A stretch of 64,000 bases of DNA from Blautia massiliensis (ex Durand et al. 2017) (GCF_001487165.1 NZ_LN913006.1:1239293-1303292), one strand, 5' to 3'. Shown: positions 27,067 through 36,984, numbered from the stretch's first letter. Made by a program: numbers and translations. Notes: generated by a model not told the origin, from the sequence alone.

Positions 27067-27481
27067 GTATTCCAGCGAGGATTTGGATTGGTTGGATAAA
27101 TATGCGGAATATAAAGACATAGAAATGGATTCTAAAATAACAAACTGTTCCTCCATTGCAATTTTGATTGACTATAAAGATATAAAAATGCTTTTTCCGG
27201 GAGATAGTCCAATTCAGCTTTTTGAAAATGAATTGCCTAAGATACTTGATGTCATAAAACTTCCCCATCATGGTTCAGCTAAGAACATTTCCCTGGAATT
27301 TATAAAAAATACAAAGGTAAAATATTATTTGCTGTCAACTGATGGAAAGCGATATATTGATCATCCCGGAAAAGCAGTAATCGCAAATATAATAAAAAAT
27401 ACAGGCAATAATACAGAACTTATTAAAAACTACGAAATTAAATTTCTTAAAGGATTGGGAAAATTAGATGCAGAAGATTGA
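27067..27481 (+). pseudogene. MBL-fold hydrolase gene, 3' part after IS66
   Basis: Continues the frame of 23791-24512 once the IS is removed. It encodes SSIAILIDYKDIKMLFPGD, then KLPHHGSAKN, where the HHGS segment and the preceding PGD supply further metal ligands typical of MBL-fold proteins. The gene ends with a 14-bp overlap into the protease gene. The fragment itself has no convincing start, so it is probably not made on its own, and the downstream gene may be poorly translated. Confidence 0.8.
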
Positions 27482-30400
27482 TAGAGATAGATTAGATGAA
27501 AATACAGGTCAAATAGAATGTGGAGAAGAAATTGGAACCGTGTTCTTAATAGATAAAGAAACCGCAATAACAGTAAAACATTGTCTATTAATTGAAAAAC
27601 CTGAAACTTATGCAAAAAATGCTGTTTTACACTTCTCTGTAAAAGATGAGGAAAAAACAGTCAAAGCAACCGTAATTTCTGAGGACAATGACAGCTCAGA
27701 GGATTTGGTTGTATTACGATGCGAAGAGAGTATTGATGTTCAGCCTCTTTATTTGTTTAGTGCAGAACCAGATGTTTTTGACGAATTACAAATGGTTGGA
27801 TATGGTAAAAGTTTTGGCTTTGAAAAAAGGTGGATACAATTAAAAAATACTAATCTTTTAAAAAAAACTAATAAAAATATGATCTTAGATACAATAGATT
27901 CTGCTGCCATGGATTATGAAGGTTTTTCTGGAAGTCTCATAGCTGATTATAATAATTGTATTGTGGGAATTGCAAACATGCAAAATACGGAAAAAGGAAA
28001 AGCTAATTCTTTACTGAGAATTAGCGTAAAAAATCGAAAAAAGTTTTTTGAAAATAATAATATTCCAGTATATGATCGGGCAGCATTATTAAATGCACAT
28101 TGTAAGGCTACAAAAGCAAAAGCTTTTCAAAATGGTATTGATCAAAATGTATATTTAAAAAATAAACAACTAGAAAACGATACTAATTCAAGAAACATTG
28201 AAGAGAATACAAATCCTTTACTAAATATGAGTAATGTATATTCTGAAGATTATAATTGGAATATTAAATATACAAGGATAGAAGGGTTATTGGGAAATAC
28301 TAATAAACGTAGAAAAGAAAGAAAAGAGTTAACCAAGCAATGGGCCAAAGAATTTGAGCAGTATCCCGGATGGCTTATAGTTCCAGCAGATTTCAGGCAA
28401 CAGGTAAAAAGTTATACCAATGGAAAAGAACTTTTACAATGTAGCGAAAAAGAATTAGAATCTAATTTTGACTACTGTAATGAATTACTGGATTTTGCTT
28501 ATGAATATACAAGGAGATATAAAAAATCTTGTTTGCCTTTAGATAAAAATATTGAGAATAACTTATATAAAATATGGGATACTTTAAATTCTCACTCGGA
28601 TTGGAAAGAGAAAAACAAGAATAAATGGTTTACAGTAGGGTTATATTTACTTGAAAACTATAGACAAAATATGGATGAAGAAAAGTGGAACAGCATTTGT
28701 GACCAGCTTAAACCTTGCACAAATTTTATAGTTGATGGCAAATATTATTTGAAACTTGAAGAAATTCTTATGAATTTATTCAAAATGGATCTGGAAAAAG
28801 TTCAGCTAGAACTGGTATCATGCTCTTTAGAAGAAATGCCTTATGAGGTACGCTTAAGATTCATTGGCGTAATGACTGAATGTGGTCTTAATGAGGAAGC
28901 ACTGAAAGCAGTAGAAGAACTTACCAACGATATACAAAAGAATAATAATGAAATAGCAGAGAGCAGCCCCCAAAACGTATATTTGAAGTCTCTGCTGGTA
29001 TGTGCATTGTATTTAAAAGAACATTTACTATTTTGTATGAATCCATATAAGGAAGAAACCAGAAAAAAATGCAATGAAATTAATAATGAGATTTCTAAAT
29101 ATAAAAAGTATTATAACTGGGATAAAGAAAAAATTCTGTTTACAGACGGTGCATTAACCTGGTTAAAAAAGGAATCTCCAGAACCGGAATTTGAGTTAAA
29201 TCGGGAATCCATTACTTTGGTTAGATCTGAGAACAATTGTTGGGAGGCATATTCTGTTTTTAAAAGCATTGAATATAGTGGATTTCCATTATATCTTCGA
29301 AGTAAAAGTTTACTGAATAATCAGCAGGATATTTTAGTAAAAAGCTTGCTATCTTACTATCCTCAATATACATGGCAGCTTTTACTTCGTCTTGGAAAAA
29401 CAGATGTGGTAAAAAAATGTATTACAAGAGGATATTTACGATCCGAGAATAGAAAAGAAATCGATGAACTTTTTGAATATGTATATAATGCGATAATGAA
29501 TAATATAGGAAAATTTCAGAAATATGATCCATGGTATGATCAAAATGTTTATACCTCTATTGTAGCATCCGGAATTCCGATATTAGAAAGAATGTGTGCC
29601 GTATTGGATTCTGTGCAGCAGGGAAAAATGATAGACTTGATGATCCGATTGATCGAAGAAAATGCGGTGAAAGATCAAAGATTATTAAATAAATTCATTT
29701 CCTCTGTTATGAATCAAACCGCAGATTATATTAAAAGAACTAAAATAAATGCATTATTAACCTGCTCAATGAAAGAGAGAGAAAATATACTTGGAGTAGT
29801 ACAGCTTGATCCTTTTGATGTGTTTACAGAGTATGAATTATCAAATCCATTATATAGAAAAGCTCATCTTGAACCCAAAATTATTAAAGCAATATTTAAT
29901 ATAGGAAAACAACAGAAAATAAATCGAACCTCCGTATTGGCCAGAATGGGGCAGTTATATACATGGGGAAAATTAACCAAAGAACAAGAAGTTGCCTTTG
30001 GAGAATTATTATGGAGTAAACTTAATGAAGATACGCAGTTGCCAGATCTAGAGCAATATTATTTTTTTGTATTTATGAAATGGCCACATCCAAAAGAAAT
30101 AGATCCCTTAGAAAGAATAAAAAAGAGTTTTATCAGTGAAAAAGTATCTTCAAAATGGAAAGAGGATATAAGAGGCAGGAATTTTACTGAAATATCATAT
30201 TGGGAACAACTGGCGGTTTGGAATAGGTACTATGTAGATGAATGGTCTGCGAAAGAAAAAGAATGGTTTTTGGAACTGTTCATCGGCTGTTGTTCAGATA
30301 TGGTAAAATATTGGAAAGAAAGCAAATTCGATTTTCAATTTACTTTTTCAAAATGGCATATGAAAATGATGATTCGTGCGATTGCATCTTTTGGCAGAAA

Positions 30401-31028
30401 TGGATGGAAGGGAGTTAATCCGGTTCAGTCAAAAAAACTATGTACTCTGCTAAAAGAATTCTATGACGAAGGAATTTATTCATGGGAAGTGGAAGCAATG
30501 TTTCTTGCAGATGAAAAAGTTCCAGCCTTTATGAACGAAATGTTGGAACTAATGTATGAAACTGAATCAGATATGGTATTTTCAGCTACAATGGCAGTTG
30601 AAAAGTGTCTGGAAACAATTATGGATCAGCAATTAAAAGAAAATACCCTGCTGGAATTGTTTAATTTAATTAAAGCACGAAAAGAACCCGGATTGGAGTA
30701 TTTCTTGATGATTATACATAATATTTTTTACCGAACAAATTCGCGTTTTCCATCCAAAATCATGAAAGGAGTTTCACAAGTACTTAGGTTAGTAGAAAAA
30801 TATACGCGAATCAATTTTCAAATTTCGACGCAAGAAGAGTTTAAAGAAAATATTAAAGTTAGAAAGCAATGTGCTACTCTTGCATTCTTGGTATATCGTT
30901 TTGAAAATACATTTTATGAAGGCCAACATTGCCCCGAAGTAGAAGAATGGAAAAATATATGCACTGGTGAGAAAGCAGAAAATGAATTTGCTGAAGTAAA
31001 AAATTGTTGGTTACTTCCTGAACTGTAA
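27468..31028 (+). CDS. Trypsin-like serine protease fused to a long helical region
   Basis: 1186 residues. The first 190 form a chymotrypsin-like fold with a full catalytic triad: His38 in TAITVKHC, Asp79 in EDLVVLR and Ser154 in EGFSGSLI. The remaining roughly 950 residues are helical and AT-rich in coding, with no P-loop or membrane segment; they probably form a solenoid sensor. The gene overlaps the MBL gene by 14 bp, so the two were translationally coupled. MBL plus trypsin-like partner genes occur in anti-phage conflict systems (AVAST type 1 is one I recall). No STAND NTPase is present here. Function as defence is inference. The gene itself looks intact despite the upstream IS66. Confidence 0.75.
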   Translation: MQKIDRDRLDENTGQIECGEEIGTVFLIDKETAITVKHCLLIEKPETYAKNAVLHFSVKDEEKTVKATVISEDNDSSEDLVVLRCEESIDVQPLYLFSAEPDVFDELQMVGYGKSFGFEKRWIQLKNTNLLKKTNKNMILDTIDSAAMDYEGFSGSLIADYNNCIVGIANMQNTEKGKANSLLRISVKNRKKFFENNNIPVYDRAALLNAHCKATKAKAFQNGIDQNVYLKNKQLENDTNSRNIEENTNPLLNMSNVYSEDYNWNIKYTRIEGLLGNTNKRRKERKELTKQWAKEFEQYPGWLIVPADFRQQVKSYTNGKELLQCSEKELESNFDYCNELLDFAYEYTRRYKKSCLPLDKNIENNLYKIWDTLNSHSDWKEKNKNKWFTVGLYLLENYRQNMDEEKWNSICDQLKPCTNFIVDGKYYLKLEEILMNLFKMDLEKVQLELVSCSLEEMPYEVRLRFIGVMTECGLNEEALKAVEELTNDIQKNNNEIAESSPQNVYLKSLLVCALYLKEHLLFCMNPYKEETRKKCNEINNEISKYKKYYNWDKEKILFTDGALTWLKKESPEPEFELNRESITLVRSENNCWEAYSVFKSIEYSGFPLYLRSKSLLNNQQDILVKSLLSYYPQYTWQLLLRLGKTDVVKKCITRGYLRSENRKEIDELFEYVYNAIMNNIGKFQKYDPWYDQNVYTSIVASGIPILERMCAVLDSVQQGKMIDLMIRLIEENAVKDQRLLNKFISSVMNQTADYIKRTKINALLTCSMKERENILGVVQLDPFDVFTEYELSNPLYRKAHLEPKIIKAIFNIGKQQKINRTSVLARMGQLYTWGKLTKEQEVAFGELLWSKLNEDTQLPDLEQYYFFVFMKWPHPKEIDPLERIKKSFISEKVSSKWKEDIRGRNFTEISYWEQLAVWNRYYVDEWSAKEKEWFLELFIGCCSDMVKYWKESKFDFQFTFSKWHMKMMIRAIASFGRNGWKGVNPVQSKKLCTLLKEFYDEGIYSWEVEAMFLADEKVPAFMNEMLELMYETESDMVFSATMAVEKCLETIMDQQLKENTLLELFNLIKARKEPGLEYFLMIIHNIFYRTNSRFPSKIMKGVSQVLRLVEKYTRINFQISTQEEFKENIKVRKQCATLAFLVYRFENTFYEGQHCPEVEEWKNICTGEKAENEFAEVKNCWLLPEL

Positions 31029-31052
31029 ATATGTAAATGAATTGTCGGGAAA

Positions 31053-31281
31053 AGGGTACATGAATTGAAAGAGACACAGAAAGGGGCCACCGCTTATGTG
31101 CCATGAAATGGAAAAAATTTATAGCGAAGGAATGGAAAGTGGGGAATTAAAGGCCAAAAAAGAAACAGCTCTTTCTCTTGCAGAAATGGGTCTGCCTGTT
31201 GAAAAAATTGCAAAAGCTGTAAATCATGATGTGAATGAAGTCCAAAAATGGATTGATGAAAATCTATGTGCAATAAAATAA
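31053..31281 (+). pseudogene. 3' fragment of an Rpn-like nuclease gene
   Basis: Aligns with the end of the gene at 22308 (from its AGGGTACATGAATT region through the stop) at roughly 85 percent by eye. One extra base (GCCACCGCTT against GTTGAGCTT) breaks the frame before the ATG at 31096. The remaining 61-codon frame MCHEMEKIYSEGMESGE to NLCAIK is open but lacks the nuclease core. Its terminator is also conserved (31299-31321). Confidence 0.75.
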
Positions 31282-31410
31282 GGAACGCATTTATAAATGG
31301 GCAGGTCTGTTGGGCTTGCCCTGATTTATATAATATCGTGCTTAAGAGTAAATATCCAGTTATAATAGAGCAGTTATTCTGTATCAGAGTTGTAGAGACA
31401 TCAGCCATAA

Positions 31411-31587
31411 ATATATTGTATTAGATGAATCAACAAATATCTTGATACAGAAGAAAAGAAAACGGAAAAAATCATATAGTTGCCAAGTCATAATAAGAAC
31501 GAAATAGATATATTATGTGATAAGGTATTTGTGATGGAAAATGGAGTCCTGATAAAAAAAGGAGGGGCGAAGGATTCCCGGTTGTAA
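31411..31587 (+). pseudogene. Remnant of an ABC transporter ATPase
   Basis: One frame reads YIVLDESTNIL, like a decayed Walker B plus D-loop. A shifted frame reads KNEIDILCDKVFVMENGVLIKKG, like the C-terminal end of an ABC ATPase. No start or Walker A remains. The stretch 31588-31960 holds only a terminator and no gene I can support. Confidence 0.5.
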
Positions 31588-31697
31588 TGGATACATACTG
31601 CCACGAAAGTAATTGATTTTCACTGACAATTATCCTAACACACAGGGGGAATTCTGGCTTTAGAGGCAAACTTGAGATTTGGTGTCGATGTAGAACA

Positions 31698-31745
31698 AAA
31701 TAGGATTAATCAGTTTTCTAACAGCTGATTAATCCTATTTCATTT
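31698..31745. terminator. Strong (bidirectional) hairpin terminator
   Basis: AAATAGGATTAATCAG (31698-31713) and CTGATTAATCCTATTT (31725-31740) are a perfect 16-bp inverted repeat with an 11-nt loop, followed by CATTTTTATTATT on the plus strand. It insulates the two-component operon from upstream. Confidence 0.8.
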
Positions 31746-31963
31746 TTATTATTCTTTTTGTATGTGATTGTTTTTACGAAAACTGAGTTCTCGCATAAAA
31801 ACATTTCTGTTTTCGTATTGATTGATTCAGCAGGTCGCACCGGTGTGGTACTGTTCTGCTGTGGGATAAGCATACGAAAATCGGAGGAAAAAGACATTGA
31901 GGGGAAATTAAGCTGGAATTGAGAGAAAAGATATATTGTGCTTACGTTCTTCATGTACTCTTG

Positions 31964-31993
31964 TTGTGATTTCATTGTTTTTTATCGTATAAT
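31964..31993 (+). promoter_or_regulatory. Promoter of the two-component operon
   Basis: TTGTGA (31964-31969), 18-bp spacer, perfect TATAAT (31988-31993). The response regulator start is 23 bp downstream. Confidence 0.6.
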
Positions 31994-32015
31994 ATGGATA
32001 CTGGAGGTGGTTTGG

Positions 32016-32690
32016 ATGAAATACAAGATTTTAGTTGTCGATGATGATAAAGAATTGGTGAAAATGCTTTGTAGTTATTTTAATATGAAACAATATGAAA
32101 CCATTACGGCTACAGACGGAATGGAAGCATTAAATAAAATAAAAATGAAACCGGATATTATTTTGTTGGATATCAATATGCCACGCATGGATGGGATTGA
32201 AGTATGTCGTCTGATACGCAGTAAAGTGTTATGTCCAATTTTATTTCTGACAGCAAGAGTTGATGAAGATGATAAAATTAATGGGTTGCTTTCAGGTGGG
32301 GATGATTATATTACGAAACCATTTAGTCTTCGGGAGTTGGAAGCGAGGATTGTCACAAACATAAAGAGAGAAGAAAGGCATCAACAAAAAACAGAATACC
32401 GCTTCATGGATGAAATGCTGATTGATTATTCTGAAAAAATAGTAGCTATAGCTGGACACAAGATGGAGTTCACAAAAATTGAATATCAGATTATAGAATT
32501 CTTATCCATGCATCCGGGGCAGGTGTTTGATAAAGAACGTATATATGAACAAGTCTGTGGATATGATGCGGAAGGGGACAGTAGAACGATAACGGAGTTA
32601 GTACGGCGTATAAGGAAAAAAATAGCGGATTGTTCAGAAAAAGAATACATAGAAACTGTATGGGGGATTGGATACCGATGGAAAAAATAA
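32016..32690 (+). CDS. OmpR/VanR-family response regulator
   Basis: 224 residues. Receiver domain with acidic pocket VVDDDKE, phosphoacceptor Asp in ILLDINMPRMDG, switch residues FLTAR and conserved lysine in YITKPFS. The C-terminal winged helix ends VWGIGYRWKK as in the OmpR/PhoB group. The start MKYKILVVDD at 32016 follows GGAGGTGG by 6 bp; an upstream extension in the same frame covers the promoter and is rejected. It overlaps the kinase gene by 13 bp. Likely controls the ABC genes at 33973-36578. Confidence 0.9.
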   Translation: MKYKILVVDDDKELVKMLCSYFNMKQYETITATDGMEALNKIKMKPDIILLDINMPRMDGIEVCRLIRSKVLCPILFLTARVDEDDKINGLLSGGDDYITKPFSLRELEARIVTNIKREERHQQKTEYRFMDEMLIDYSEKIVAIAGHKMEFTKIEYQIIEFLSMHPGQVFDKERIYEQVCGYDAEGDSRTITELVRRIRKKIADCSEKEYIETVWGIGYRWKK

Positions 32691-33856
32691 GAAACTTGTC
32701 ACTGAAAAAAACAATTCTGTTTTATTTTGTGATCAGCTTGACGGCAGCATTTCTGTTATCTGCATTTACAGTTCATTTTGCAAGAAATATGCAGAATGAA
32801 ATATGGGAAAAATATATTGATTATGCAGATTATACGGACGTGTTTCAGCAACATGGAAAGAAATACGAGATTGAGATATCAAGACCTAATCAATCGCAGA
32901 TGAATCGTTTGGACTATCATCTTTCGGAAATGTGTGACTTTATAGAAACATATTCGGTACTGATTTTTTCGATTGTTGGGAGTGTTGCTGCGGTTTTCTT
33001 TTTTTATAAAAACAAGTTAAAGACGCCTCTACAGGAATTAAAAGATGCCTCACAAATGATTGCAGATAATGAACTGGATTTTCATGTGTCCTATGAAAAT
33101 AAAGATGAGATGGGAACGTTGTGTAAAGAATTTGAAATGATGCGAAGTGCTTTAGCAGATAACAACAGAAAGATGTGGCGAATGATTGATGACGAGAAGG
33201 TCTTGCGGAATGCAATTGCACATGACATACGTTCTCCACTTTCCATATTGCGAGGGTATCAGGAAATGCTCTTAGAGTTTGTTTCTGCTGAGAGTATAAA
33301 AACAGAGGATATTATGGATATCTTGCAAACAGGCATGTATCAGATTGACCGAATAGAACATTTCACGGAAAACATGAGAAAAATGTCCCATTTAGAACAG
33401 AGGGAACTGCAATGTTCAGAGATAGTATTATCGGAGCTGGCAAAAAAGATTGAGACAGAAGCTGTCATGCTGTCCAAGAAAGAAAGTAAACTATGTAAGG
33501 TAGAAAGCGTACAGGAACAAAACGTTGTGAAAGTGGATGAGGAACTTGTCATGGAAGTGACAGACAACTTACTGGAAAATGCGGTTCGATATGCGCAAAA
33601 AAGTATTGCTCTGCAGATAAGGAAAAAAAATGGTTTTCTTATAATTTCTGTTGAAGATGATGGAATAGGTTTTGTGGATACTGAGGAAAAAGTAACAGAG
33701 CCGTTTTATCATAAGAATCCACAAGATGATTTAAAGCATTTTGGTCTTGGCATGTATATTTCTCGTATTTTCTGTGAAAAGCATGGAGGAAATTTGAAAA
33801 TATATAATGTCAGACAGGGCGGTGCTCATGTAGAAGCTCTTTTCAAAGCTGAATAA
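32678..33856 (+). CDS. Sensor histidine kinase
   Basis: 392 residues from MEKIRNLSLKK. Two membrane helices (about 12-32 and 90-110) flank a short extracellular loop of about 60 residues, then HAMP, H-box NAIAHDIRSPLS, N-box DNLLENAVRYA and G-boxes VEDDGIGF and HFGLGMYISR. Small-loop kinases next to ABC transporters often sense cell-envelope stress or peptide antibiotics, which is the likely but unproven stimulus here. Start overlaps the regulator gene. Confidence 0.9.
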   Translation: MEKIRNLSLKKTILFYFVISLTAAFLLSAFTVHFARNMQNEIWEKYIDYADYTDVFQQHGKKYEIEISRPNQSQMNRLDYHLSEMCDFIETYSVLIFSIVGSVAAVFFFYKNKLKTPLQELKDASQMIADNELDFHVSYENKDEMGTLCKEFEMMRSALADNNRKMWRMIDDEKVLRNAIAHDIRSPLSILRGYQEMLLEFVSAESIKTEDIMDILQTGMYQIDRIEHFTENMRKMSHLEQRELQCSEIVLSELAKKIETEAVMLSKKESKLCKVESVQEQNVVKVDEELVMEVTDNLLENAVRYAQKSIALQIRKKNGFLIISVEDDGIGFVDTEEKVTEPFYHKNPQDDLKHFGLGMYISRIFCEKHGGNLKIYNVRQGGAHVEALFKAE

Positions 33857-33869
33857 AAATACGTTAGAA

Positions 33870-33906
33870 GGCTGAAATCACAAATAAAGTGGTTTTAGTC
33901 TTTTTT
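33870..33906 (+). terminator. Terminator between kinase and ABC genes
   Basis: GGCTGAAATCAC (33870-33881) and GTGGTTTTAGTC (33889-33900) pair with several G-U, followed by TTTTTT. It separates the two-component genes from the transporter genes. Confidence 0.7.
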
Positions 33907-33972
33907 GTTGTGAATTTATTGAGAATTGATTTGTATGATGTTGTTAAAGAAATAAAGAAAGGAAGAGATACA

Positions 33973-35043
33973 ATGAAAACAATCATAAAAAGAAGTATAC
34001 TTGATTATTTAAAGAACCCTGTTTTGTGGATTGGCTTGATTATTATAGTCGCCAGTATATATCAATGTCTGTCATCGTATTTGCAAATTCATTATATCAA
34101 ACCGAATGAACAGGTTACACAAAATGATGTAGCATTGGGAGAGGCCGATGTCATGGATGGCTACATTCCTACATCTGATGATAAGGAAAGAAGAAGGGAG
34201 TGGGAAGATACGATCAGAGAGACTCTAATGGACACCTCCAAAAATGGTTTTGGATTTAGCAGGCAAGAAGCGGATGATGTAGTGAAAAAAATTCAGAATA
34301 TGGATGTAAAGACTGCTTCTGAGTTCCTGGAATCCCAATATGGCTATTATAACGCAATATATGCTTATGAAGACCTTGAAATTCATAAGGGGACAACAGA
34401 GGAAATCAATCATTATATCGAACAGAAATTATCCGAACATTCTTTTTCCTGGTACTTTGCAAAAAAATTTACGGATTTTGCAGGATTGCATATGGCCTTT
34501 TTTGCAACAGTCTTGCTATCATTTTTATTTATTCAAGATACACGAAAAAGTACCTATGAATTATTACATACAAAGCCTGTTACGGCAATCCAATATATAT
34601 GTGGGAAAGTAATAAGCGGATTCACTAGTATGCTGGGAGTATTAGTGATTTTGAATGTTATATTCTTTATGCTGTGTTTGAAAACGTCTTTAGAATCGGG
34701 CTTTCCAGTAACACTAATTGATTTTTGCGTGAATTCTCTGATCTATATTGTTCCAAATTTTTTGATGATATGTTGTGTCTATACAATTACAGCAGTAATA
34801 TTTAAAAATCCGCTTCCGGCAGCACCAATCTTGTTTTTACACATTATATATTCAAATATGCTGACCATGAAAAATGATATTTATTATATGAGACCGTTCT
34901 CTATTATGGTGCGATTCCCTGGCAGATTTTTTGAAACACACGCAGCCCAAATGTCAAACATAAATCAGATTATTCTTGTAATTTCATCAGTTATATTAGT
35001 ATGTATTTCTGTTACAATCTGGAAAAGGAGGAGGGTTCATTGA
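33973..35043 (+). CDS. ABC-2-type permease subunit 1
   Basis: 356 residues from MKTIIKRSILDYLKN at 33973 (GGAAGAGATACA upstream). First membrane helix at about 15-35, a long extracellular loop of about 130 residues, then five to six helices. The KSTYELLHTKPVT segment on the cytoplasmic side is typical of ABC-2 permeases. Partner of the two following genes. The longer frame from 33889 is not supported. Confidence 0.75.
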   Translation: MKTIIKRSILDYLKNPVLWIGLIIIVASIYQCLSSYLQIHYIKPNEQVTQNDVALGEADVMDGYIPTSDDKERRREWEDTIRETLMDTSKNGFGFSRQEADDVVKKIQNMDVKTASEFLESQYGYYNAIYAYEDLEIHKGTTEEINHYIEQKLSEHSFSWYFAKKFTDFAGLHMAFFATVLLSFLFIQDTRKSTYELLHTKPVTAIQYICGKVISGFTSMLGVLVILNVIFFMLCLKTSLESGFPVTLIDFCVNSLIYIVPNFLMICCVYTITAVIFKNPLPAAPILFLHIIYSNMLTMKNDIYYMRPFSIMVRFPGRFFETHAAQMSNINQIILVISSVILVCISVTIWKRRRVH

Positions 35044-35696
35044 AAACGGAACTAAAAAACTGCCTGCCGTTATATAAGATTTTTTATTCATGTGCATTTA
35101 TACTGATATTGTGTGCTATTCATCCGATTATATACTATGAAGAAATCGGTTCAGCAATTCAGTCGCCAATAGCATTTTTAACAATTATTTTTTGTAGTGA
35201 CACATATTTGATGGAAGTAAAAAGTAAGCGTGCCGATGTATTTCATTTGTATGATCAAAAAAAGCAGTTAAAAGTAATATCACAGAGAGTGTGCGTTCAA
35301 ATATTATATTTATTAATACTTTCCTGTGTTGGATATGTTTTGTTTTTCTGGCAAAAACCGGGCAGTGTAAACGAAGGCGTTTCGGGCACTTTGATATTCC
35401 TTTTATTTTTCATTGCAATGTTCGGAACCATCTGGCTTTGGAGTATATGCTCTGTGATTTTGTGTACATTGCTTGGAAATATGTGGGCAGGTATAGGATG
35501 TTTATTTGGAATTGTCATTGGTCTTATATCGAAAGCGGGCAGTTCATTTTTCGGGAATCTGGGATTGTTTTCTTTCAGCTCTTGTGAACTTAATCAATTA
35601 ATGTCCGAGAGTTGGATTTATGGAACGCTTATGTCTTTTATAGTGGGTATGCTTTTATTTGCAGTATTACCAATGGCTTTAAAGAAAAGGGGATAG
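35040..35696 (+). CDS. ABC-2-type permease subunit 2
   Basis: 218 residues starting at TTG 35040 (LKTELKNCLPLYK) behind AGGAGGAGGG, overlapping the previous stop by 4 bp. Five to six membrane helices and no soluble domain; spacing to the ATPase gene is 3 bp. Together with the preceding permease and the ATPase it forms one transporter. Substrate unknown. Confidence 0.7.
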   Translation: MKTELKNCLPLYKIFYSCAFILILCAIHPIIYYEEIGSAIQSPIAFLTIIFCSDTYLMEVKSKRADVFHLYDQKKQLKVISQRVCVQILYLLILSCVGYVLFFWQKPGSVNEGVSGTLIFLLFFIAMFGTIWLWSICSVILCTLLGNMWAGIGCLFGIVIGLISKAGSSFFGNLGLFSFSSCELNQLMSESWIYGTLMSFIVGMLLFAVLPMALKKRG

Positions 35697-35699
35697 ATT

Positions 35700-36578
35700 A
35701 TGAGTATTAGAATAAATGATTTAACAGTTAGATTTAAAAATGGTGTAGTTGCAGTAAATAAGGCATCTCTTGAAATACCTAATGGAATTTACGGACTTTT
35801 GGGAGAGAATGGTGCGGGAAAAACCACGCTGATGAGGGTTCTTACAACCGTTTTAAAACAAACGGAAGGAATGGTTTCGCTTGATGGAATTCTGTATAAC
35901 GAGGGAAATTATGAAAAAATACAGAAAAAGATTGGTTATCTTCCACAGGAAATCGACTTATATCCGAATCTTACGGTGAAAGAATGCCTTGTATATATGG
36001 GAGGACTATCAGGAGTATCCACAAATGACCTCAAACAAAGAATTACCTATTATCTGGAAAAGACTTCTCTTACAGAGCATCAGAATAAAAAAATGCGGCA
36101 ATTATCTGGCGGTATGAAGAGACGTGTCGGACTCATACAGGCACTTCTTAATAATCCGGATTTTTTGATTATTGATGAACCTACCACCGGGTTAGATCCG
36201 GAAGAAAGAATCAGGATCCGCAATCTTTTGGTTGATTTTTCAAAGAATAGAACTGTGCTGTTTTCCACTCATGTAGTAGAAGATTTAGCAGCAACCTGTA
36301 CACAGCTTGCCATTATGAAAAAGGGAAGTTTTTTATATTCTGGAAGCGTGAGTGGGTTGCTGGAAAATGCAAAGGGCTGTGTTTGGAATTGTACGGTACA
36401 AAATGCAGAAGAAGCCCGTTTGTTAGAAGCCAATTATTCTATATCATCTAAGCAGTATGTAGAAAATGGAATTCATATGAAAGTATTAAGCAAAGAAAAG
36501 CCAAATGAGAATTGTGTCCCGGATAATGATATCACTTTGGAAGATGCATATATTTATTTGACGAATAATCGAGAATAA
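35700..36578 (+). CDS. ABC transporter ATP-binding protein
   Basis: 292 residues. Walker A GENGAGKTT, Q-loop YLPQEIDLYPNL, signature LSGGMKRR, Walker B LIIDEPTTGLD and H-loop FSTHVVED. The C-terminal 70 residues resemble the tail found in bacitracin/lantibiotic-type efflux ATPases. Controlled by the adjacent two-component system, probably as a resistance or signalling transporter (inference). Confidence 0.88.
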   Translation: MSIRINDLTVRFKNGVVAVNKASLEIPNGIYGLLGENGAGKTTLMRVLTTVLKQTEGMVSLDGILYNEGNYEKIQKKIGYLPQEIDLYPNLTVKECLVYMGGLSGVSTNDLKQRITYYLEKTSLTEHQNKKMRQLSGGMKRRVGLIQALLNNPDFLIIDEPTTGLDPEERIRIRNLLVDFSKNRTVLFSTHVVEDLAATCTQLAIMKKGSFLYSGSVSGLLENAKGCVWNCTVQNAEEARLLEANYSISSKQYVENGIHMKVLSKEKPNENCVPDNDITLEDAYIYLTNNRE

Positions 36579-36588
36579 AAGATATTAG

Positions 36589-36873
36589 TGTAGGGAAACA
36601 GTAACGGAAGTAAACTTTGATGAAAGCTTCTATACGGAAACGGAAATGACAACAAATCTGTATGTGGATGAAGAGACGGATTCGGACTTTTTTGATGAGG
36701 AGACAATGTACGATGATGATTCTTCGTATACAGATATAGGAAGTGGACAGTATGTGTATGAATATGACATGGCAGATGGCTCACATTTGTACCTATGTGG
36801 TTCTGAACTGTCCGTACCGCAAACAACTATCTATATAGTAGATGCAGATGGAAAGACAACGCAAATTAAATAA
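36589..36873 (+). pseudogene. Acidic protein fragment, probably lacking its N-terminus
   Basis: Open from 36589 without a good start; codes VTEVNFDESFYTETEM, then an Asp/Glu/Tyr-rich stretch and TTIYIVDADGKTTQIK. ATG 36646 could give 75 residues but has no ribosome binding site. It looks like the tail of a secreted or surface protein whose front was lost. Confidence 0.35.
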
Positions 36874-36978
36874 TTTATGGAGAATATAATGGGCTATCGT
36901 GATGATATGCTCCTTTTTCATGCTATAATTTAAAAAAAATATAAATTTTTTGAGACGATCCTCAAAAAAACACGACTT

Positions 36979-36984
36979 TATAAT
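36979..36984 (+). promoter_or_regulatory. Probable -10 of the sigma factor promoter, now separated by an IS
   Basis: TATAAT lies directly at the left IS junction, overlapping the left direct repeat. Without the IS it would sit about 27 bp before the AGGAGGTG site of the sigma gene. No clear -35 box was found, as might be expected for an alternative sigma promoter. Confidence 0.35.

Noticed and set aside
27468-31028. Search for a STAND or other P-loop NTPase in the protease fusion
   Set aside because: No GxxxxGK[ST] motif or Walker B pattern found in the 1186 residues.
31299-31321. Second terminator-like stem after the Rpn fragment
   Set aside because: It is a diverged copy of the terminator at 23174 with weak G-U pairs and no T-run; recorded with the pseudogene but not as an active terminator.
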